Numbered from the stretch's first letter, positions 27,123 through 36,903 are shown. The stretch: DNA of 64,000 nucleotides from Actinoplanes sichuanensis (GCF_033097365.1 NZ_AP028461.1:10691501-10755500), one strand, 5' to 3'. The notes: generated from the letters alone by a model not told the origin. Made by a program: numbers and translations.

Positions 27123-27195
27123 AGAGCCCGATTCGACGACGTACAGCAAGCTCAGGTAATGTTTTCGGTCGGCCTACCATGGCTGAGGAATCACG

Positions 27196-27759
27196 ATGCC
27201 CAAGTCACCACAGAGCCACCTGGACCCCAGGCAACCGCTGGTCGTCGACACGACGAAACTGCCGCGGCAGCCTGGTGCGACGCGTGCCCTGAATCGGGTG
27301 GTGCCGGCCCCGGCGGACCTCGGTCTGGAGATGATCTCGGTCCCGGAGGGCTCCGACCTCACGCTCGACATGAGCATGACGTCGGTCTCCGAGGGGGTCT
27401 ACATCAGTGGCACCGCCACGGGCTCGCTCACCGGCGAGTGCGGGCGTTGCCTCAACGAGATCGACAAGTCGTTCGAGGTCTCGATCGCGGAGCTGTACGC
27501 CTATGCGGACAGCACCACCGAGGAGACCACAGACGAGGACGAGGTCGGCCGGATGCAGGGCGACCTGCTGGACCTGGAGCCGGCGATTCGGGACGCGATC
27601 GTCCTGATGCTGCCGACCAATCCGCTCTGCCGCCCGGACTGCCCAGGGTTGTGCCCCGACTGCGGGGTGCACTTCGACGATCTGCCGGCTGACCACAGCC
27701 ACGAGGAGATCGACGCCCGCTGGGCCGCTTTGCGCAACCTGTCAAACAACAAGGAGTAG
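27196..27759 (+). CDS. DUF177/YceD family protein
   Basis: A 187-residue protein with the YceD pattern: [20 protein letters not shown] in the middle and, toward the C-terminus, [19 protein letters not shown], giving two Cys pairs that could bind zinc. YceD proteins are found immediately before rpmF across bacteria and have been linked to 23S rRNA maturation; that role is inferred here. rpmF starts five bases after the stop. Confidence 0.92.
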   Translation: MPKSPQSHLDPRQPLVVDTTKLPRQPGATRALNRVVPAPADLGLEMISVPEGSDLTLDMSMTSVSEGVYISGTATGSLTGECGRCLNEIDKSFEVSIAELYAYADSTTEETTDEDEVGRMQGDLLDLEPAIRDAIVLMLPTNPLCRPDCPGLCPDCGVHFDDLPADHSHEEIDARWAALRNLSNNKE

Positions 27760-27764
27760 GAACC

Positions 27765-27938
27765 GTGGCCGTCCCCAAGCGCAAGATGTCGCGCAGCAAC
27801 ACCCGCTCGCGCCGGGCGAACTGGAAGGCGACCGCGGTGGTTACCGCGGCCTGCTCCCAGTGCAAGTCGCCGAAGCTGCCGCACGCCGCCTGCCCGGTCT
27901 GCGGCACCTACAACGGCCGCCAGGTCCTCGAGGTCTGA
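27765..27938 (+). CDS. rpmF: 50S ribosomal protein L32 (zinc-binding form)
   Basis: Ribosomal large-subunit protein, 57 aa, starting [21 protein letters not shown] Cys4 site (Cys30/Cys33 and Cys43/Cys46, CSQC and CPVC) marks the zinc-binding form. An AAGGAG lies seven bases upstream of the GTG. It belongs to the operon DUF177-rpmF-plsX-rnc. Confidence 0.96.
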   Translation: MAVPKRKMSRSNTRSRRANWKATAVVTAACSQCKSPKLPHAACPVCGTYNGRQVLEV

Positions 27939-27947
27939 CGTCGCCGC

Positions 27948-28937
27948 GTGACGCGCCCGATCATCGGGCGGGTCGTGCCCGAGCGGTGGCGAGCCACCGG
28001 TGCCACGGCTCCTGGACAGCGCACTGTCGGGGAGCCGGGCACCGCGCGGATCGCCGTCGACCTCCTCGGCGGGGACCAGGCTCCCGCCGTCGTGGTTGAC
28101 GGCGCTCTGCGTGCTTGCAAGGCAGACCCGGCCCTTCAGCTGACACTCGTCGGCCCGGCCGATGCCGCCGACGCGGTTCTGGCCGCCCTGAAACCGGGCG
28201 ACCGCCGCCGGATCACCACTGTCGCCGCCCCGACCGATGCCGTCGGTGCCGCGATTCACACCGTCGCCGAGGGGCGGGCCGATGCCCTGGTCTCCGCCGG
28301 CGACACCCGGGCCACGGTTCTCTCCGCCGCCCGTGAGCTGGGCCGCTGGCCCGGAATCCGCCGCCCTGCCCTGACCGCCGTGCTGCCGACCGCGGCCGGC
28401 CGTCTCGTCCTGCTCGACGTCGGCTCCTCGGTCGATCCGGACGAGGAGACCCTCGCGTGGCACGCGCGCCTCGGTGCGGCGTACGCCTCGGTCGTCTTGA
28501 GAATGCCCGCGCCCCGCGTCGGGCTCCTCACCATCGGCACCGAGCCCGGCAAGGGTGACCGCCTGCGCCGTGCCCTGCCCGCCCAGCTCGTCGACCTGCC
28601 GCTGCCCGGCGGCGCCCGCTACGCCGGCCTGGTCGAGGGCGGCGACATCGTCCTGGGCCGCGCCGCCGACGTCGTGGTGACCGACGGTTTCACCGGAAAT
28701 GTCCTACTCAAAGGACTGGAGACGGCGTACGCCCTGTCCGGCCCACCCTCCCGGAACACCGATCCGCTGGCCCGGGCAGCGCTGCTGCTCGGGGTCACCG
28801 GCACGGTCGTCGTCTGCCATGGCGCGGCCACCGGCCCGGATCTCGCCGCGGGCATCGCGCTCGCGGCCGACCTGCACCGCCGCAACTCGGTCGCGGCGAT
28901 CGCCGATCTTCTGAGCGCTCAGCGAGGTATCGAATGA
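27948..28937 (+). CDS. plsX: PlsX-like phosphate acyltransferase, divergent and shortened
   Basis: Expected to convert acyl-ACP to acyl-phosphate; 329 aa. It keeps the frame of Pls[20 protein letters not shown] near residue 34, [14 protein letters not shown], and a final [13 protein letters not shown]. Two features are odd. The conserved SAGNTGA motif reads SAGDTRA. The segment between GNVLLK and the LLG motif is only about 25 residues, where most PlsX proteins have a longer helical stretch. A 30-residue N-terminal extension precedes the usual start. It sits between rpmF and rnc and overlaps the rnc start. The enzyme may be active, weakened or repurposed. Confidence 0.8.
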   Translation: MTRPIIGRVVPERWRATGATAPGQRTVGEPGTARIAVDLLGGDQAPAVVVDGALRACKADPALQLTLVGPADAADAVLAALKPGDRRRITTVAAPTDAVGAAIHTVAEGRADALVSAGDTRATVLSAARELGRWPGIRRPALTAVLPTAAGRLVLLDVGSSVDPDEETLAWHARLGAAYASVVLRMPAPRVGLLTIGTEPGKGDRLRRALPAQLVDLPLPGGARYAGLVEGGDIVLGRAADVVVTDGFTGNVLLKGLETAYALSGPPSRNTDPLARAALLLGVTGTVVVCHGAATGPDLAAGIALAADLHRRNSVAAIADLLSAQRGIE

Positions 28938-29659
28938 TTGACAAGCGTCGTCGCCCCTCCACTGAACCGCTGGAGGAGGCGTTCGGTGTCCCTTTCAAGC
29001 CGGAACTGCTGGAACGCGCGCTGACCCACCGCTCGTACGCGTACGAGAACGGTGGCCTGCCGACCAACGAGCGCCTGGAGTTCCTCGGCGACTCGGTCCT
29101 CGGTGTGGTGATCACGTCCGCGCTGTTCCACAACCACCCGGACCTGCCCGAGGGCCAGCTCGCCAAGCTGCGGGCCAGCGTGGTCAACATGCACGCGCTG
29201 GCCGACGTGGCCCGCGGGCTCGGCCCGGAGGGGCTCGGCCCGCACCTGCTGCTCGGCAAGGGCGAGGAGACCACCGGCGGCCGGGACAAGGCCAGCATCC
29301 TGGCCGACACCCTGGAGGCCCTGCTCGGCGCGATCTACCTGGAGCACGGGCTGGAGATCGCCGGCGAGGTGATCCACCGGCTGTTCGACCCGCTGATGGC
29401 CGAGTCGGCCGGTCGGGGCGCCGCGCTGGACTGGAAGACCAGCCTCCAGGAGCTGACTGCGGCGCTCGGTCTGGGCGTGCCGGACTACGAGATCGAGGAC
29501 TCCGGCCCGGACCACGCGAAGACGTTCACCGCCTGGGTCGTGGTGGCCGGTGAGCGGTACGGCGGCTCCGAGGGCCGCAGCAAGAAGCAAGCCGAGCAGC
29601 GGGCCGCCGCGGCCGCCTGGCGCACCTTGACGGAGCAGTCCGAGAAGACCGAATCGTGA
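28934..29659 (+). CDS. rnc: Ribonuclease III
   Basis: Double-strand-specific endoribonuclease, 241 aa. The RNase III signature [15 protein letters not shown] is near residue 47 and the second catalytic acidic cluster is [16 protein letters not shown] double-stranded-RNA-binding domain occupies about residues 165-235 ([19 protein letters not shown] to [16 protein letters not shown]). The ATG overlaps the plsX stop. Confidence 0.97.
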   Translation: MIDKRRRPSTEPLEEAFGVPFKPELLERALTHRSYAYENGGLPTNERLEFLGDSVLGVVITSALFHNHPDLPEGQLAKLRASVVNMHALADVARGLGPEGLGPHLLLGKGEETTGGRDKASILADTLEALLGAIYLEHGLEIAGEVIHRLFDPLMAESAGRGAALDWKTSLQELTAALGLGVPDYEIEDSGPDHAKTFTAWVVVAGERYGGSEGRSKKQAEQRAAAAAWRTLTEQSEKTES

Positions 29660-30819
29660 CCGCCGTCGTGGAGAGACCCACGAAGGAGGACCTCTGGGAC
29701 CGAGCCGGCGAGCTGCGCGGCATCGGCACCGCGGTCGGCATCCTGGCGCTGACCCGGATCGGTCAACTGATCATGATCTGGTGGCTGAACGGGGGCGTCG
29801 CCGAGCCCCGCTCGCTTTGGGAACGACTGCTGATCTGGGACGCCGGCTGGTTCCTGCGGGTCGCCATGGACGGCTACCCGGAGGGCTACACCTACAGCGC
29901 CACCGGCCAGCTCGAAGGCAACGAGCTCGCGTTCTTCCCGGTCTACCCGATGCTGATCCGGGCCGGTGCCGCGATCGGCGTCGACCCGAGCGCGGCCGCC
30001 CTCACCGTGGCCTGGCTCGCCTCGGTCTGCGCCGCGATCGCCCTGCACCTGCTCGGCTCGTCGCTCTACGGCAAGCGGGCCGGCTGGGCCCTGGTCGCCA
30101 TCTGCTGCTCGGCCCCGGCCTCCGTGGTGCTGTCCATGGCGTACTCGGAGAGTCTCTACATCGCCCTGGTCGCCGGCATGTTCGTCGCCGCGCACCGTCG
30201 GGTCTGGTGGGCGGCCGGGCTTCTCGGCCTGTTCACCGCGCTGAGCCGGCCGACCGGTGCCGCCGCCGCGCTCGCTCTCGCGGTGGCCGCGCTGCTCGCC
30301 CTGAAAAGCGACGACCAGCCGAAATGGAAGCCGCTGACCGCGGCCGCGATCGCGCTCGCGGGGGTGCCGGCCTACCTGGGCTGGGTCGCCTACCGGGTGG
30401 GCGACCTGACCGCCTGGTTCAAGATCCAGACGGCCGGCTGGGGTACCTCGTTCGACTACGGTTCCAGCACCGCGCAGTTCCTCTGGACCACGCTGCGGAC
30501 CGGAGACGGCTGGATCCCGATGAGTGTCGCGCTGATCCTGCTCGTGGCACTGGCCGCGGCCGGGGTGGCGCTGGCCCAGAAACCGTGGCTGCCGCTGGCC
30601 GTCTACGGCGTGGTCGCGATGATCCTCGTCTACGGGCAGGCCGGGTTCTACCACTCCAAGCCGCGGCTGCTGCTGCCCGTACTGTTGACGCTGCTGCCCG
30701 CCGTAGTGGCGGCCGCCCGCGCCCGCCCCCGGGTCGCGGTCCTGTCGATCACCGCGTGGGCGCTGTTCGGTCTCTGGTACGGCGCCTACCTGGTCACCGT
30801 CTGGCCGTACACCTTGTAA
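29656..30819 (+). CDS. PIG-V-like integral membrane mannosyltransferase
   Basis: A GT-C-type polytopic membrane protein, 387 aa, with about ten hydrophobic helices. The loop after the first helix has [21 protein letters not shown], and then [16 protein letters not shown], both typical of the PIG-V (GPI mannosyltransferase 2) family, whose bacterial members use polyprenyl-phosphate mannose. The GTG overlaps the rnc stop. The acceptor is unknown. Confidence 0.85.
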   Translation: MTAVVERPTKEDLWDRAGELRGIGTAVGILALTRIGQLIMIWWLNGGVAEPRSLWERLLIWDAGWFLRVAMDGYPEGYTYSATGQLEGNELAFFPVYPMLIRAGAAIGVDPSAAALTVAWLASVCAAIALHLLGSSLYGKRAGWALVAICCSAPASVVLSMAYSESLYIALVAGMFVAAHRRVWWAAGLLGLFTALSRPTGAAAALALAVAALLALKSDDQPKWKPLTAAAIALAGVPAYLGWVAYRVGDLTAWFKIQTAGWGTSFDYGSSTAQFLWTTLRTGDGWIPMSVALILLVALAAAGVALAQKPWLPLAVYGVVAMILVYGQAGFYHSKPRLLLPVLLTLLPAVVAAARARPRVAVLSITAWALFGLWYGAYLVTVWPYTL

Positions 30820-30830
30820 AGGACGTTGAA

Positions 30831-31679
30831 GTGCCCGAACTTCCCGAGGTCGAGACCGTCCGCATGGGCCTGGCGAAGTGGGTGACCGGCCGCACCATCG
30901 CCACCGCCGAGGTGCTGCACCCGCGCGCGATCCGGCGGCACCTGCCCGGCGACGCCCATTTCGCGGCGGTGCTCGCCGGGCGTACCGTGCTGGACGTCTC
31001 CCGCCGCGGCAAGTACCTGTGGCTGCCGCTCGACTCCGGTGACGCGATCATCGGCCACCTCGGCATGTCCGGCCAGCTGTTGATGCAGCCGGCCGACGCC
31101 GAGGACGAGAAACACCTGCGGATCCGGTTCACCTTCACCGACGGCGGCCCGCAGCTGCGGTTCGTCGACCAGCGCACGTTCGGCGGCCTGTCGGTCTCCG
31201 AGGGCGGCGCCGAACTCCCCGACGAGATCTCGCACATCGCCCGCGACCCGATGGACCCGCTCTTCGACGACGCGGCCTTCAACGCCCGGATGCGTGGCCG
31301 GCACACCGAGGTCAAACGGGCCCTGCTCGACCAGACCCTGATCTCCGGGGTCGGCAACATCTACGCCGACGAGGCCCTCTGGCGGGCCAAGCTGCACGGC
31401 ACACGGCCCACCGACCAGCTCACCCGCCCGGCCGTGGCCCGGCTCCTCGGCCATGTCCGTGACGTCCTCGGCGAGGCCATCGTCGCCGGTGGCACCAGCT
31501 TCGACGAGCTCTACGTCAACGTCAACGGCGAGAGCGGCTACTTCGACAGGTCCCTCAACGCCTACGGCCGCGAGAACGAGCCCTGCCATCGTTGCGGCGC
31601 GATCATCCGTCGCGAGCAGTTCATGAATCGGTCCAGCTTCAGCTGCCCCCGCTGCCAACCCAAACCCCGCAAGCCCTGA
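30831..31679 (+). CDS. mutM: Formamidopyrimidine-DNA glycosylase
   Basis: Removes 8-oxoguanine and nicks at the abasic site; 282 aa. The catalytic N-terminus [10 protein letters not shown] is intact (Pro2, Glu3), with the conserved Lys in [10 protein letters not shown]. The helix-two-turn-helix reads [18 protein letters not shown], and the C-terminal zinc finger has [10 protein letters not shown] and CPRCQ. The GTG start places the catalytic proline at position 2. The rnc-mutM order is conserved, here with the mannosyltransferase inserted. Confidence 0.97.
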   Translation: MPELPEVETVRMGLAKWVTGRTIATAEVLHPRAIRRHLPGDAHFAAVLAGRTVLDVSRRGKYLWLPLDSGDAIIGHLGMSGQLLMQPADAEDEKHLRIRFTFTDGGPQLRFVDQRTFGGLSVSEGGAELPDEISHIARDPMDPLFDDAAFNARMRGRHTEVKRALLDQTLISGVGNIYADEALWRAKLHGTRPTDQLTRPAVARLLGHVRDVLGEAIVAGGTSFDELYVNVNGESGYFDRSLNAYGRENEPCHRCGAIIRREQFMNRSSFSCPRCQPKPRKP

Positions 31680-31748
31680 TCCGGTACGCCGTGGGCCGCC
31701 CTCGACCGCAGCCCACCCCTCCCGTGGCTACAGCGCGAAGCCCGAAAC

Positions 31749-31823
31749 CACGCCCGGCCTCCAACGCGACCGCCGGGCGTGTGCGCCGGTGACCGGGCTG
31801 TCCCGGGCTCGCCGGGACAGCCC
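31749..31823. terminator. Two hairpins between mutM and the convergent operon
   Basis: The first stem pairs 31749-31758 with 31772-31781 (10 bp). The second pairs 31795-31806 with 31807-31811 as loop and 31812-31823 (12 bp). They lie between the stops of mutM and the convergent minus-strand gene and can serve both. Confidence 0.7.
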
Positions 31824-31829
31824 TGAGAA

Positions 31830-32384
31830 CTAGCCGGGGGTGCCGGCCGGGGTCTCGCTCACCTGCGGGGCGGCATCGGTGGCCAGTCCGAACCCGGCTC
31901 CCCGCCGGCCCATCAGGCGGCGGGCGGCGGTGAGCAGCGGGGCGGGTACCCCGTACACGATGTGGCCGTCGCCGGGTCGTACCCCGTCGCCGTCCCAGCT
32001 CTGATACGCCGACCAGGGCCCCTCGAAGGTGCAGATCCGCACACCCAGATCCCGGTACAGCGGATGAGTCGGCACCCCCGGATTGAGTACCACCCGGTGC
32101 AGGCCGCGTCGGGCGGCGAGGCGAACGGTCAGCGCAACCGGTCCCACCCCGCCGGAACCGGCCGGCGCCCGGTCGAGGAACAACCCCTCGACCCCGTCGG
32201 CGCGCCAGGCGTCGACATCGGCCAGGACGTCGGCCAGGGAACGACTGCCCCAATCGAGGTCGATCCGGCCGAGGGACTGGTGCAGGGTGCGTCGGTCGCC
32301 GGGCTGCTCGCGGACGATCCAGGTGTCGGCGTCCAGTTCCAGCTCGGGCGACGGATGGGCGTACGGGGGGAACAGGGTTTTCAC
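31830..32384 (-). CDS. Spherulin-4-like (Sph3-type) glycoside hydrolase, compact
   Basis: A 184-residue member of the spherulation-specific family 4. The matching segments are FPPYAHPSPE at the N-terminus, LGRIDLDWGSRSLADVLADV, VEGLFLDRAPAG with the conserved acidic residue, HRVVLNPGVPTHPLY, and CTFEGPWSAYQSW followed by VYGVPAPLL. Fungal relatives (Sph3) cleave galactosaminogalactan, so a deacetylated or acetylated galactosamine polymer is a plausible substrate; this is inference. It is shorter than usual, with part of the N-terminal barrel compacted, and has no signal peptide. The ATG overlaps the stop of the upstream 12-TM gene. Confidence 0.72.
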   Translation of the reverse strand: MKTLFPPYAHPSPELELDADTWIVREQPGDRRTLHQSLGRIDLDWGSRSLADVLADVDAWRADGVEGLFLDRAPAGSGGVGPVALTVRLAARRGLHRVVLNPGVPTHPLYRDLGVRICTFEGPWSAYQSWDGDGVRPGDGHIVYGVPAPLLTAARRLMGRRGAGFGLATDAAPQVSETPAGTPG

Positions 32385-34648
32385 GGCGTCCTCCGTAGGT
32401 CGGCGGCGGTCAGGGCGACGATGAGCAGTCCGGCCAGATGGGTGGCGGCGAGGACCGCGACGGCCGCGGGCAGCAGCCCGGACGGCGAGGCGAACAGGGC
32501 GAGCACCGCGGCGGCCAGCGGCGGGATGGCGGCGAGGGTCGCGGCGATCCCGTGCCGGGTGCGGGCGGCCAGCAGGAAGGTCACCGCGAACACCCCGCCG
32601 AGCAGGGTGGCGGCGGCGAGCGCGAGGACCGCGTCACGGGCGCCGGGCACGACCGAGAACCCGTAGGGCAGTCGGTAGGCGGCGACGAGCAACCCGCATC
32701 CGGCGGCGAGCGGCGGCAGCAGTCCGGCCAGGGTGATGATGGTGACGTTGCGGACGTGCCTGTCGTACTGCTCGGGCGTGACGGCCGCGTCCAGGCCGGC
32801 GTCGATGCGGTCGGTGTGCCAGCCGATCAACCCTTCGAGCAGCGGTACCGCGACGAGCAGCGGCAGCGCGGCGGGCAGTGGCATCACGTCCGGTCCACCG
32901 CGCCACAGCAGGATCACCGAGAAGGCCTGGGCGGCCCCGATGACCAGGTAGGCGAAGGCCCGTCGCCGATCCGCGGCGGTGAGCCGAGCCCCGCGTTCGG
33001 TGGACGAGGTGAGTCGTGTCCTCCGGCCGGCGGTGCGACGTGCGGCCCGGTCCGCCGGCGACGGGAGCAACGCGGGCTGGAACGCCCGGATCGCGACCGC
33101 CACCATCGCCGCGGGCAGCATCGTCTGTACCGGAACGAGGCCCGCTTCGGGAACCCCGGCGGCGTCGGCCATCGCGGCCGCGGCGAGCAGCCAGCACGGT
33201 GTGTACCAGCCGGCGACCGCGCTCTCCGCCCTGGTGACGAGCGCGGCGGTCACGGTCGCCAGGGTGACCAGGCCGCCGATGCCGGCGGTGGCGGCGAGCA
33301 GCCGGTTCGGCCCGAGGAGGGTGTCCGGTGCGATCCACACGAGCGCGCACCAGAGCCCGATGACCGCCGCGAATCCGGCTCCGACGGTCCGCGCCGCGGC
33401 ACCCGGTCCACCGCGCCTCGCGACGGTGACTCCCATGCTGGTCAGGGCCTGTGCGGCGGTCCATCCGAGCAGCACCATCACAGCCGGCACCGGCCAGGCG
33501 ACCCGCCCGAGCGGTTCGGCGGCGGCGATCGCGACGCTCAGTGCGCCGAGATAGACCCCGCAGCGGACGAGGGCGGCGTTCAGATAGGCGCTGCGGGTTC
33601 GCCGCGCATGCGACCAGCGGCCGATGTGCCGGCGTCCGGTGCGGTACGACCCACGCCGGCTGCCATCCGTGGTTTCCGCGGCCTGTGGTGACACCTCGGA
33701 GTCGTCGAGTTCGCTCAGTTCGAGCCAGAGCCGTTCGACGGCCGCGTCCTCGGCCGCCGGTTCGGTCCAGCCGTCGGCGGAGGTGCCGGTCCAGTCGGTC
33801 ACCGGGCCGAGCCAGGTGCCGGTGTCGGCGAAGTCGTTCCCGCCGCCCGATCCGGCTCGCCGGTCCGTGCCGGTCCCGCCGTGCGAGGCGGTGGGGAGGG
33901 CGGTCAGGCCGGTGTGGTCGGTCCAACTGCTCGGATGGGCCCGGCCGGCATCACCCCAGCCGGTGGGTTCATCGGCCCACCCGACGGGCGCGGCCCGGTC
34001 CGCGGCACCGGTGACGCCGACGGCCCCGGCCCAGCTCCCGGTCGCGTCGGCCCACCCGTGGCGATCCGTCCCGGTCCAGCCGCCCGCCGAGCCGTGGTCC
34101 GCCCCGGATCGACGGCCGGTCGACGCGTCGTCGGCTCCGGCCCAGCCCACCGCCGGAGTTCTGCCGGTCCCGGCGTCCCAGCCGACGGCCGGCTCCCGGT
34201 CGTCGGGCGCGGACCAGAGGATCCGGCGTCCCACCACACCCGAAGCCTCGGGTGGAGCGTCGTCGGGAGCGGCCGGTAGGGCGGGTCGGGTGCTGGTCGC
34301 CCAGGGGTTCCAGGCGGGTGCGGGGGATTCGGCATCCTCGGCCGGAGCATCGTCGGGAGCGGCCGGTAGGGCGTGTCGGGTGCTGGTCGCCCAGGGATCC
34401 CAGGCCGGTGCCGGGAACTCGACGTCGTCGACCGAAGCGCCGGTGGTCTCCGCCGTGCCGGTGGGGTCCGGCGGGACCGGCTCGTCGGCCGCGTGCCGTC
34501 CGCCCCGCCGCCGGGACGGGGCGAGTTCGGGCTGGCCGGGTGCGGCGTGCCGGGGTTCACCGGTGGCGTTCTGCTGTCGCCGACGGTTGCGGTTACGGGC
34601 GGTACGTGTGGTGGCGGTCCCGCCCGCGCCACGCGGAGTGATCGTCAT
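32381..34648 (-). CDS. 12-TM membrane protein with long disordered N-terminus (PelG-like candidate)
   Basis: A 755-residue protein in two parts. Residues 1 to about 350 are hydrophilic, low complexity and rich in Trp, Gly and Asp, with a 30-residue tandem duplication (PAPAWDPWATST / PAPAWNPWATST) encoded by a 90-bp repeat at 34261-34440. From about residue 375 to the end there are twelve hydrophobic helices. Between helices 8 and 9 lies EGLIGWHTDRIDAGLDAAVT, which resembles in position and character the loop in PelG, the Wzx/MATE-like Pel exporter. The start overlaps the stop of the PelF-like glycosyltransferase and its stop overlaps the spherulin-4-like gene. The PelG identification is inference. 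Confidence 0.65.
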   Translation of the reverse strand: MTITPRGAGGTATTRTARNRNRRRQQNATGEPRHAAPGQPELAPSRRRGGRHAADEPVPPDPTGTAETTGASVDDVEFPAPAWDPWATSTRHALPAAPDDAPAEDAESPAPAWNPWATSTRPALPAAPDDAPPEASGVVGRRILWSAPDDREPAVGWDAGTGRTPAVGWAGADDASTGRRSGADHGSAGGWTGTDRHGWADATGSWAGAVGVTGAADRAAPVGWADEPTGWGDAGRAHPSSWTDHTGLTALPTASHGGTGTDRRAGSGGGNDFADTGTWLGPVTDWTGTSADGWTEPAAEDAAVERLWLELSELDDSEVSPQAAETTDGSRRGSYRTGRRHIGRWSHARRTRSAYLNAALVRCGVYLGALSVAIAAAEPLGRVAWPVPAVMVLLGWTAAQALTSMGVTVARRGGPGAAARTVGAGFAAVIGLWCALVWIAPDTLLGPNRLLAATAGIGGLVTLATVTAALVTRAESAVAGWYTPCWLLAAAAMADAAGVPEAGLVPVQTMLPAAMVAVAIRAFQPALLPSPADRAARRTAGRRTRLTSSTERGARLTAADRRRAFAYLVIGAAQAFSVILLWRGGPDVMPLPAALPLLVAVPLLEGLIGWHTDRIDAGLDAAVTPEQYDRHVRNVTIITLAGLLPPLAAGCGLLVAAYRLPYGFSVVPGARDAVLALAAATLLGGVFAVTFLLAARTRHGIAATLAAIPPLAAAVLALFASPSGLLPAAVAVLAATHLAGLLIVALTAADLRRTP

Positions 34649-36168
34649 GAGGTCTCCCGAGTGAGCCAGCGCACGGTCGCCGGCGTGGTGTTCCGGGGCG
34701 CGGGAACGGTGAGCGCCAGTTCGAAGGCCGTCGCCGGGGGTGGCGCGGCCAGGTCGGTGTAGAGCGCGCCGTACACCCGGACGACCCGGTCGACGGTGAA
34801 GTGGCTGAGGGCGCGCTGACGGGCCGCGTCGCCGAGGGCCCGCCGCCGCGCGGGGGCGCGGAGCAGGCCGACGATGGCGATGGCGAGTTCGGACGGGTCG
34901 CCGGCGGGGACGAGGATCCCGGTGTCGCCGAGCGTCTCGCCGGCCGGCCCGATGTCGACGCCGACCACCGGTCGGCCGGACATCATCGCCTCGACCAGGC
35001 GGTACGGCGGATCGGCGGGCCCCGGCACATGGGCGACGACCTGTCCGACGGTGTATCTGTCGCGGGGGTCGGCGGGCAGCGGGTGTAGCCGTACCGTCCG
35101 GCCGAGCCCGGTCCGTTCGATCTGCTCGGCGCAGTGCTCCTCGTGCGCGGCGGTGACCCCGACCAGGTGCAGCACCGCACCCGGTACGGCCGCCGCGACC
35201 TCGGTGAAGGCCTCCAGGACGAGGGCGAGCCCGCTGTCCGGTCCACCGCTGCCGGCCCAGACGACGGCGGGTGTCTCGGACGGCTCGGCGACGCCCGGGT
35301 ACTCGCGCGGGTCGACTCCGGCCGGCACCTGGACGAGCCGGGCGGGTTCGGCGCCGTGCCCGAGGGCCCACCCGTGGTGGTAGGTGCTGAGCGGCGCGAT
35401 CAGCTCGGCCTCGGTGTAGCCGGTGCGGGCGACTGCGGTCCGGAACCGGCGCAGCACGGCGCGGACGCTCGGCGACAACCGGTCCTCGCCGGGACGCTGC
35501 CGGGGTACGGCGGCCCGCGCCTCGGTGAGCAGCAGCGGCGTCCCGGTGCGCCAGTGCGCGGCGAGCGCGGCCAGCAGCGGGGTGGTGCCGCCGACGCAGT
35601 GCACGAGCTCGACCTCGGGCACCGGCACGGTGACGGCTCGCAGCGCGTGCCGGAGCAGGGTGGCCGCGGCCCGGGCGTCGCGCACGCTGAGCCGGGGCAG
35701 TGGTGTGCCGTCGGCGGCGTCGGTCTGCCGTTGCCGCCAGGCCTCCTGGAGCGCGTCGGTCAGGGGGAGCCGGGCCAGCGGGTCGGTGTCGGTGCCGGGC
35801 GGGCAGAGTCCGCTGACGCGCCGGAGCCCGTCGGCGAACTGTGCGGTGATCGGCGTCTCGTCGCCGAGCAGGCCGCGGCAGAGCAGCACGGCGGCTTCGG
35901 CGGCGCCGTCGGGTACCGGGCCGCGCCGTCGTTCGGCACGGCCCTGGTCCCGGCCCAGCGCGGCGGCGTGCGCGGAGCCGACATTGAACGGGAGCGGGTA
36001 CGCGGGTGCGGACGGCAGTTCACGGTCCGTGACGGTCAGCAACTCGAAGCGGAACCGGCGCAGCCCCTCGACGAGGGCCCGGCACCATCCTCCGAGGGCG
36101 TCCCGCCGGTACGGGTACCCGCCGCCGGTGAGCAGACAGATGCGCTCGCGCGACGGGGTCGGATTCAC
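34645..36168 (-). CDS. GT4-family glycosyltransferase, PelF-like (DUF3492)
   Basis: A 507-residue GT-B enzyme. The N-terminal DUF3492 domain starts RICLLTGGGYPYRRDALGGW, followed by the PelF pattern in which a Tyr-Pro-Tyr precedes a Gly-Gly-Trp. Near the middle are LVHCVGGTTPLLAALAAHW and LLLTEARAAV, and the GT4 nucleotide-sugar region is RLVEAMMSGRPVVGVDIG with ETLGDTGILVPAGDP. PelF uses UDP-GalNAc to build the Pel polymer in other bacteria. The GTG at 36168 puts the DUF3492 motif near the N-terminus; upstream frames are non-coding. A promoter-like TAATTT lies 57 bases upstream. It is first of three coupled genes. Confidence 0.82.
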   Translation of the reverse strand: MNPTPSRERICLLTGGGYPYRRDALGGWCRALVEGLRRFRFELLTVTDRELPSAPAYPLPFNVGSAHAAALGRDQGRAERRRGPVPDGAAEAAVLLCRGLLGDETPITAQFADGLRRVSGLCPPGTDTDPLARLPLTDALQEAWRQRQTDAADGTPLPRLSVRDARAAATLLRHALRAVTVPVPEVELVHCVGGTTPLLAALAAHWRTGTPLLLTEARAAVPRQRPGEDRLSPSVRAVLRRFRTAVARTGYTEAELIAPLSTYHHGWALGHGAEPARLVQVPAGVDPREYPGVAEPSETPAVVWAGSGGPDSGLALVLEAFTEVAAAVPGAVLHLVGVTAAHEEHCAEQIERTGLGRTVRLHPLPADPRDRYTVGQVVAHVPGPADPPYRLVEAMMSGRPVVGVDIGPAGETLGDTGILVPAGDPSELAIAIVGLLRAPARRRALGDAARQRALSHFTVDRVVRVYGALYTDLAAPPPATAFELALTVPAPRNTTPATVRWLTRETS

Positions 36169-36224
36169 GCTGGAGGCAACGACACAACCCGGTGAAGTTG
36201 CCGGAGCATGTCGGCTAGGCGACA

Positions 36225-36230
36225 AAATTA
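36225..36230 (-). promoter_or_regulatory. Putative -10 element for the PelF-like operon
   Basis: On the minus strand TAATTT is preceded, about 18 bases upstream, by a TGACAA -35-like hexamer. The stretch 36213-36257 also contains inverted GACAAA/TTTGTC and GGCT/AGCC arms that could form an operator across the promoter. Confidence 0.4.
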
Positions 36231-36903
36231 CGTCCCATTTGGCACTATTTGTCAGCCAGCTTTGCCCGTTTTTGCCCGAAAGGCCACGACGTGCGACCCG
36301 GTTTGTCGGTGTCCGCCGCCGCCGGTACCCGGCAGATCCGTCGATCCCGTGCGCCGCGGCCGCCGGATCGCCCCGCGGTGACCCGAAGTCGTGTCCCGGG
36401 AACCCTCCGTGTGGCATCCGACGTCAGCCGGCCGGACGGAACGGGACGACGCTGTCCGAGACGGTCGGATCTTGCCGAAACGGACTGGTCTTGACGAGAT
36501 CGACATCCCCGCGAAAGATGTATAAGACCTGGTGGGATACCCACATCGTCGCCGCGAGCTGCCTTGGTGGCGTGATTCACTTGAGTTGCGCGCGTAACCG
36601 GCACTGCCTCGGCTTGACGGAGGATGGGTATCGGCGGACTATGGAGTTGTCGCCAGTCGCGCCCACTCATGCCTCGGTTCAACCGTGGCTTGAGGTCTTG
36701 CACCATAAAGAGCCCCGCAGTTTCATTGGCGGGATTCTGCGCTCACGCGTGCCCGTGAGCATGTGGTGTGTCGGTTCGCATGAGGTTCACTGCGCACTGA
36801 ACCGCTCGGGTGCGTGCAAAAGGGCGCCACGCTGGCCGGCTTTTCCGGCAGCGATAAAAGACAGCGCACCATAAATCGACGCAGCGCGTCACAAGGAGTC
36901 ACG
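36231..36903. other. Gene-poor interval of lower GC content
   Basis: Between the PelF-like promoter and the small coiled-coil gene there is no confidently supported gene over about 670 bases. The third-position GC bias typical of neighbours is lost. A 118-codon plus-strand frame starts ATG at about 36519 and ends at 36874, but its codon use is mixed and no family is recognisable. The interval may hold regulatory DNA or a decayed insertion. Confidence 0.5.

Noticed and set aside
36519..36874. 118-codon protein-coding gene
   Set aside because: Third-position GC is far below the neighbours, there is no ribosome binding site, and no family resemblance.
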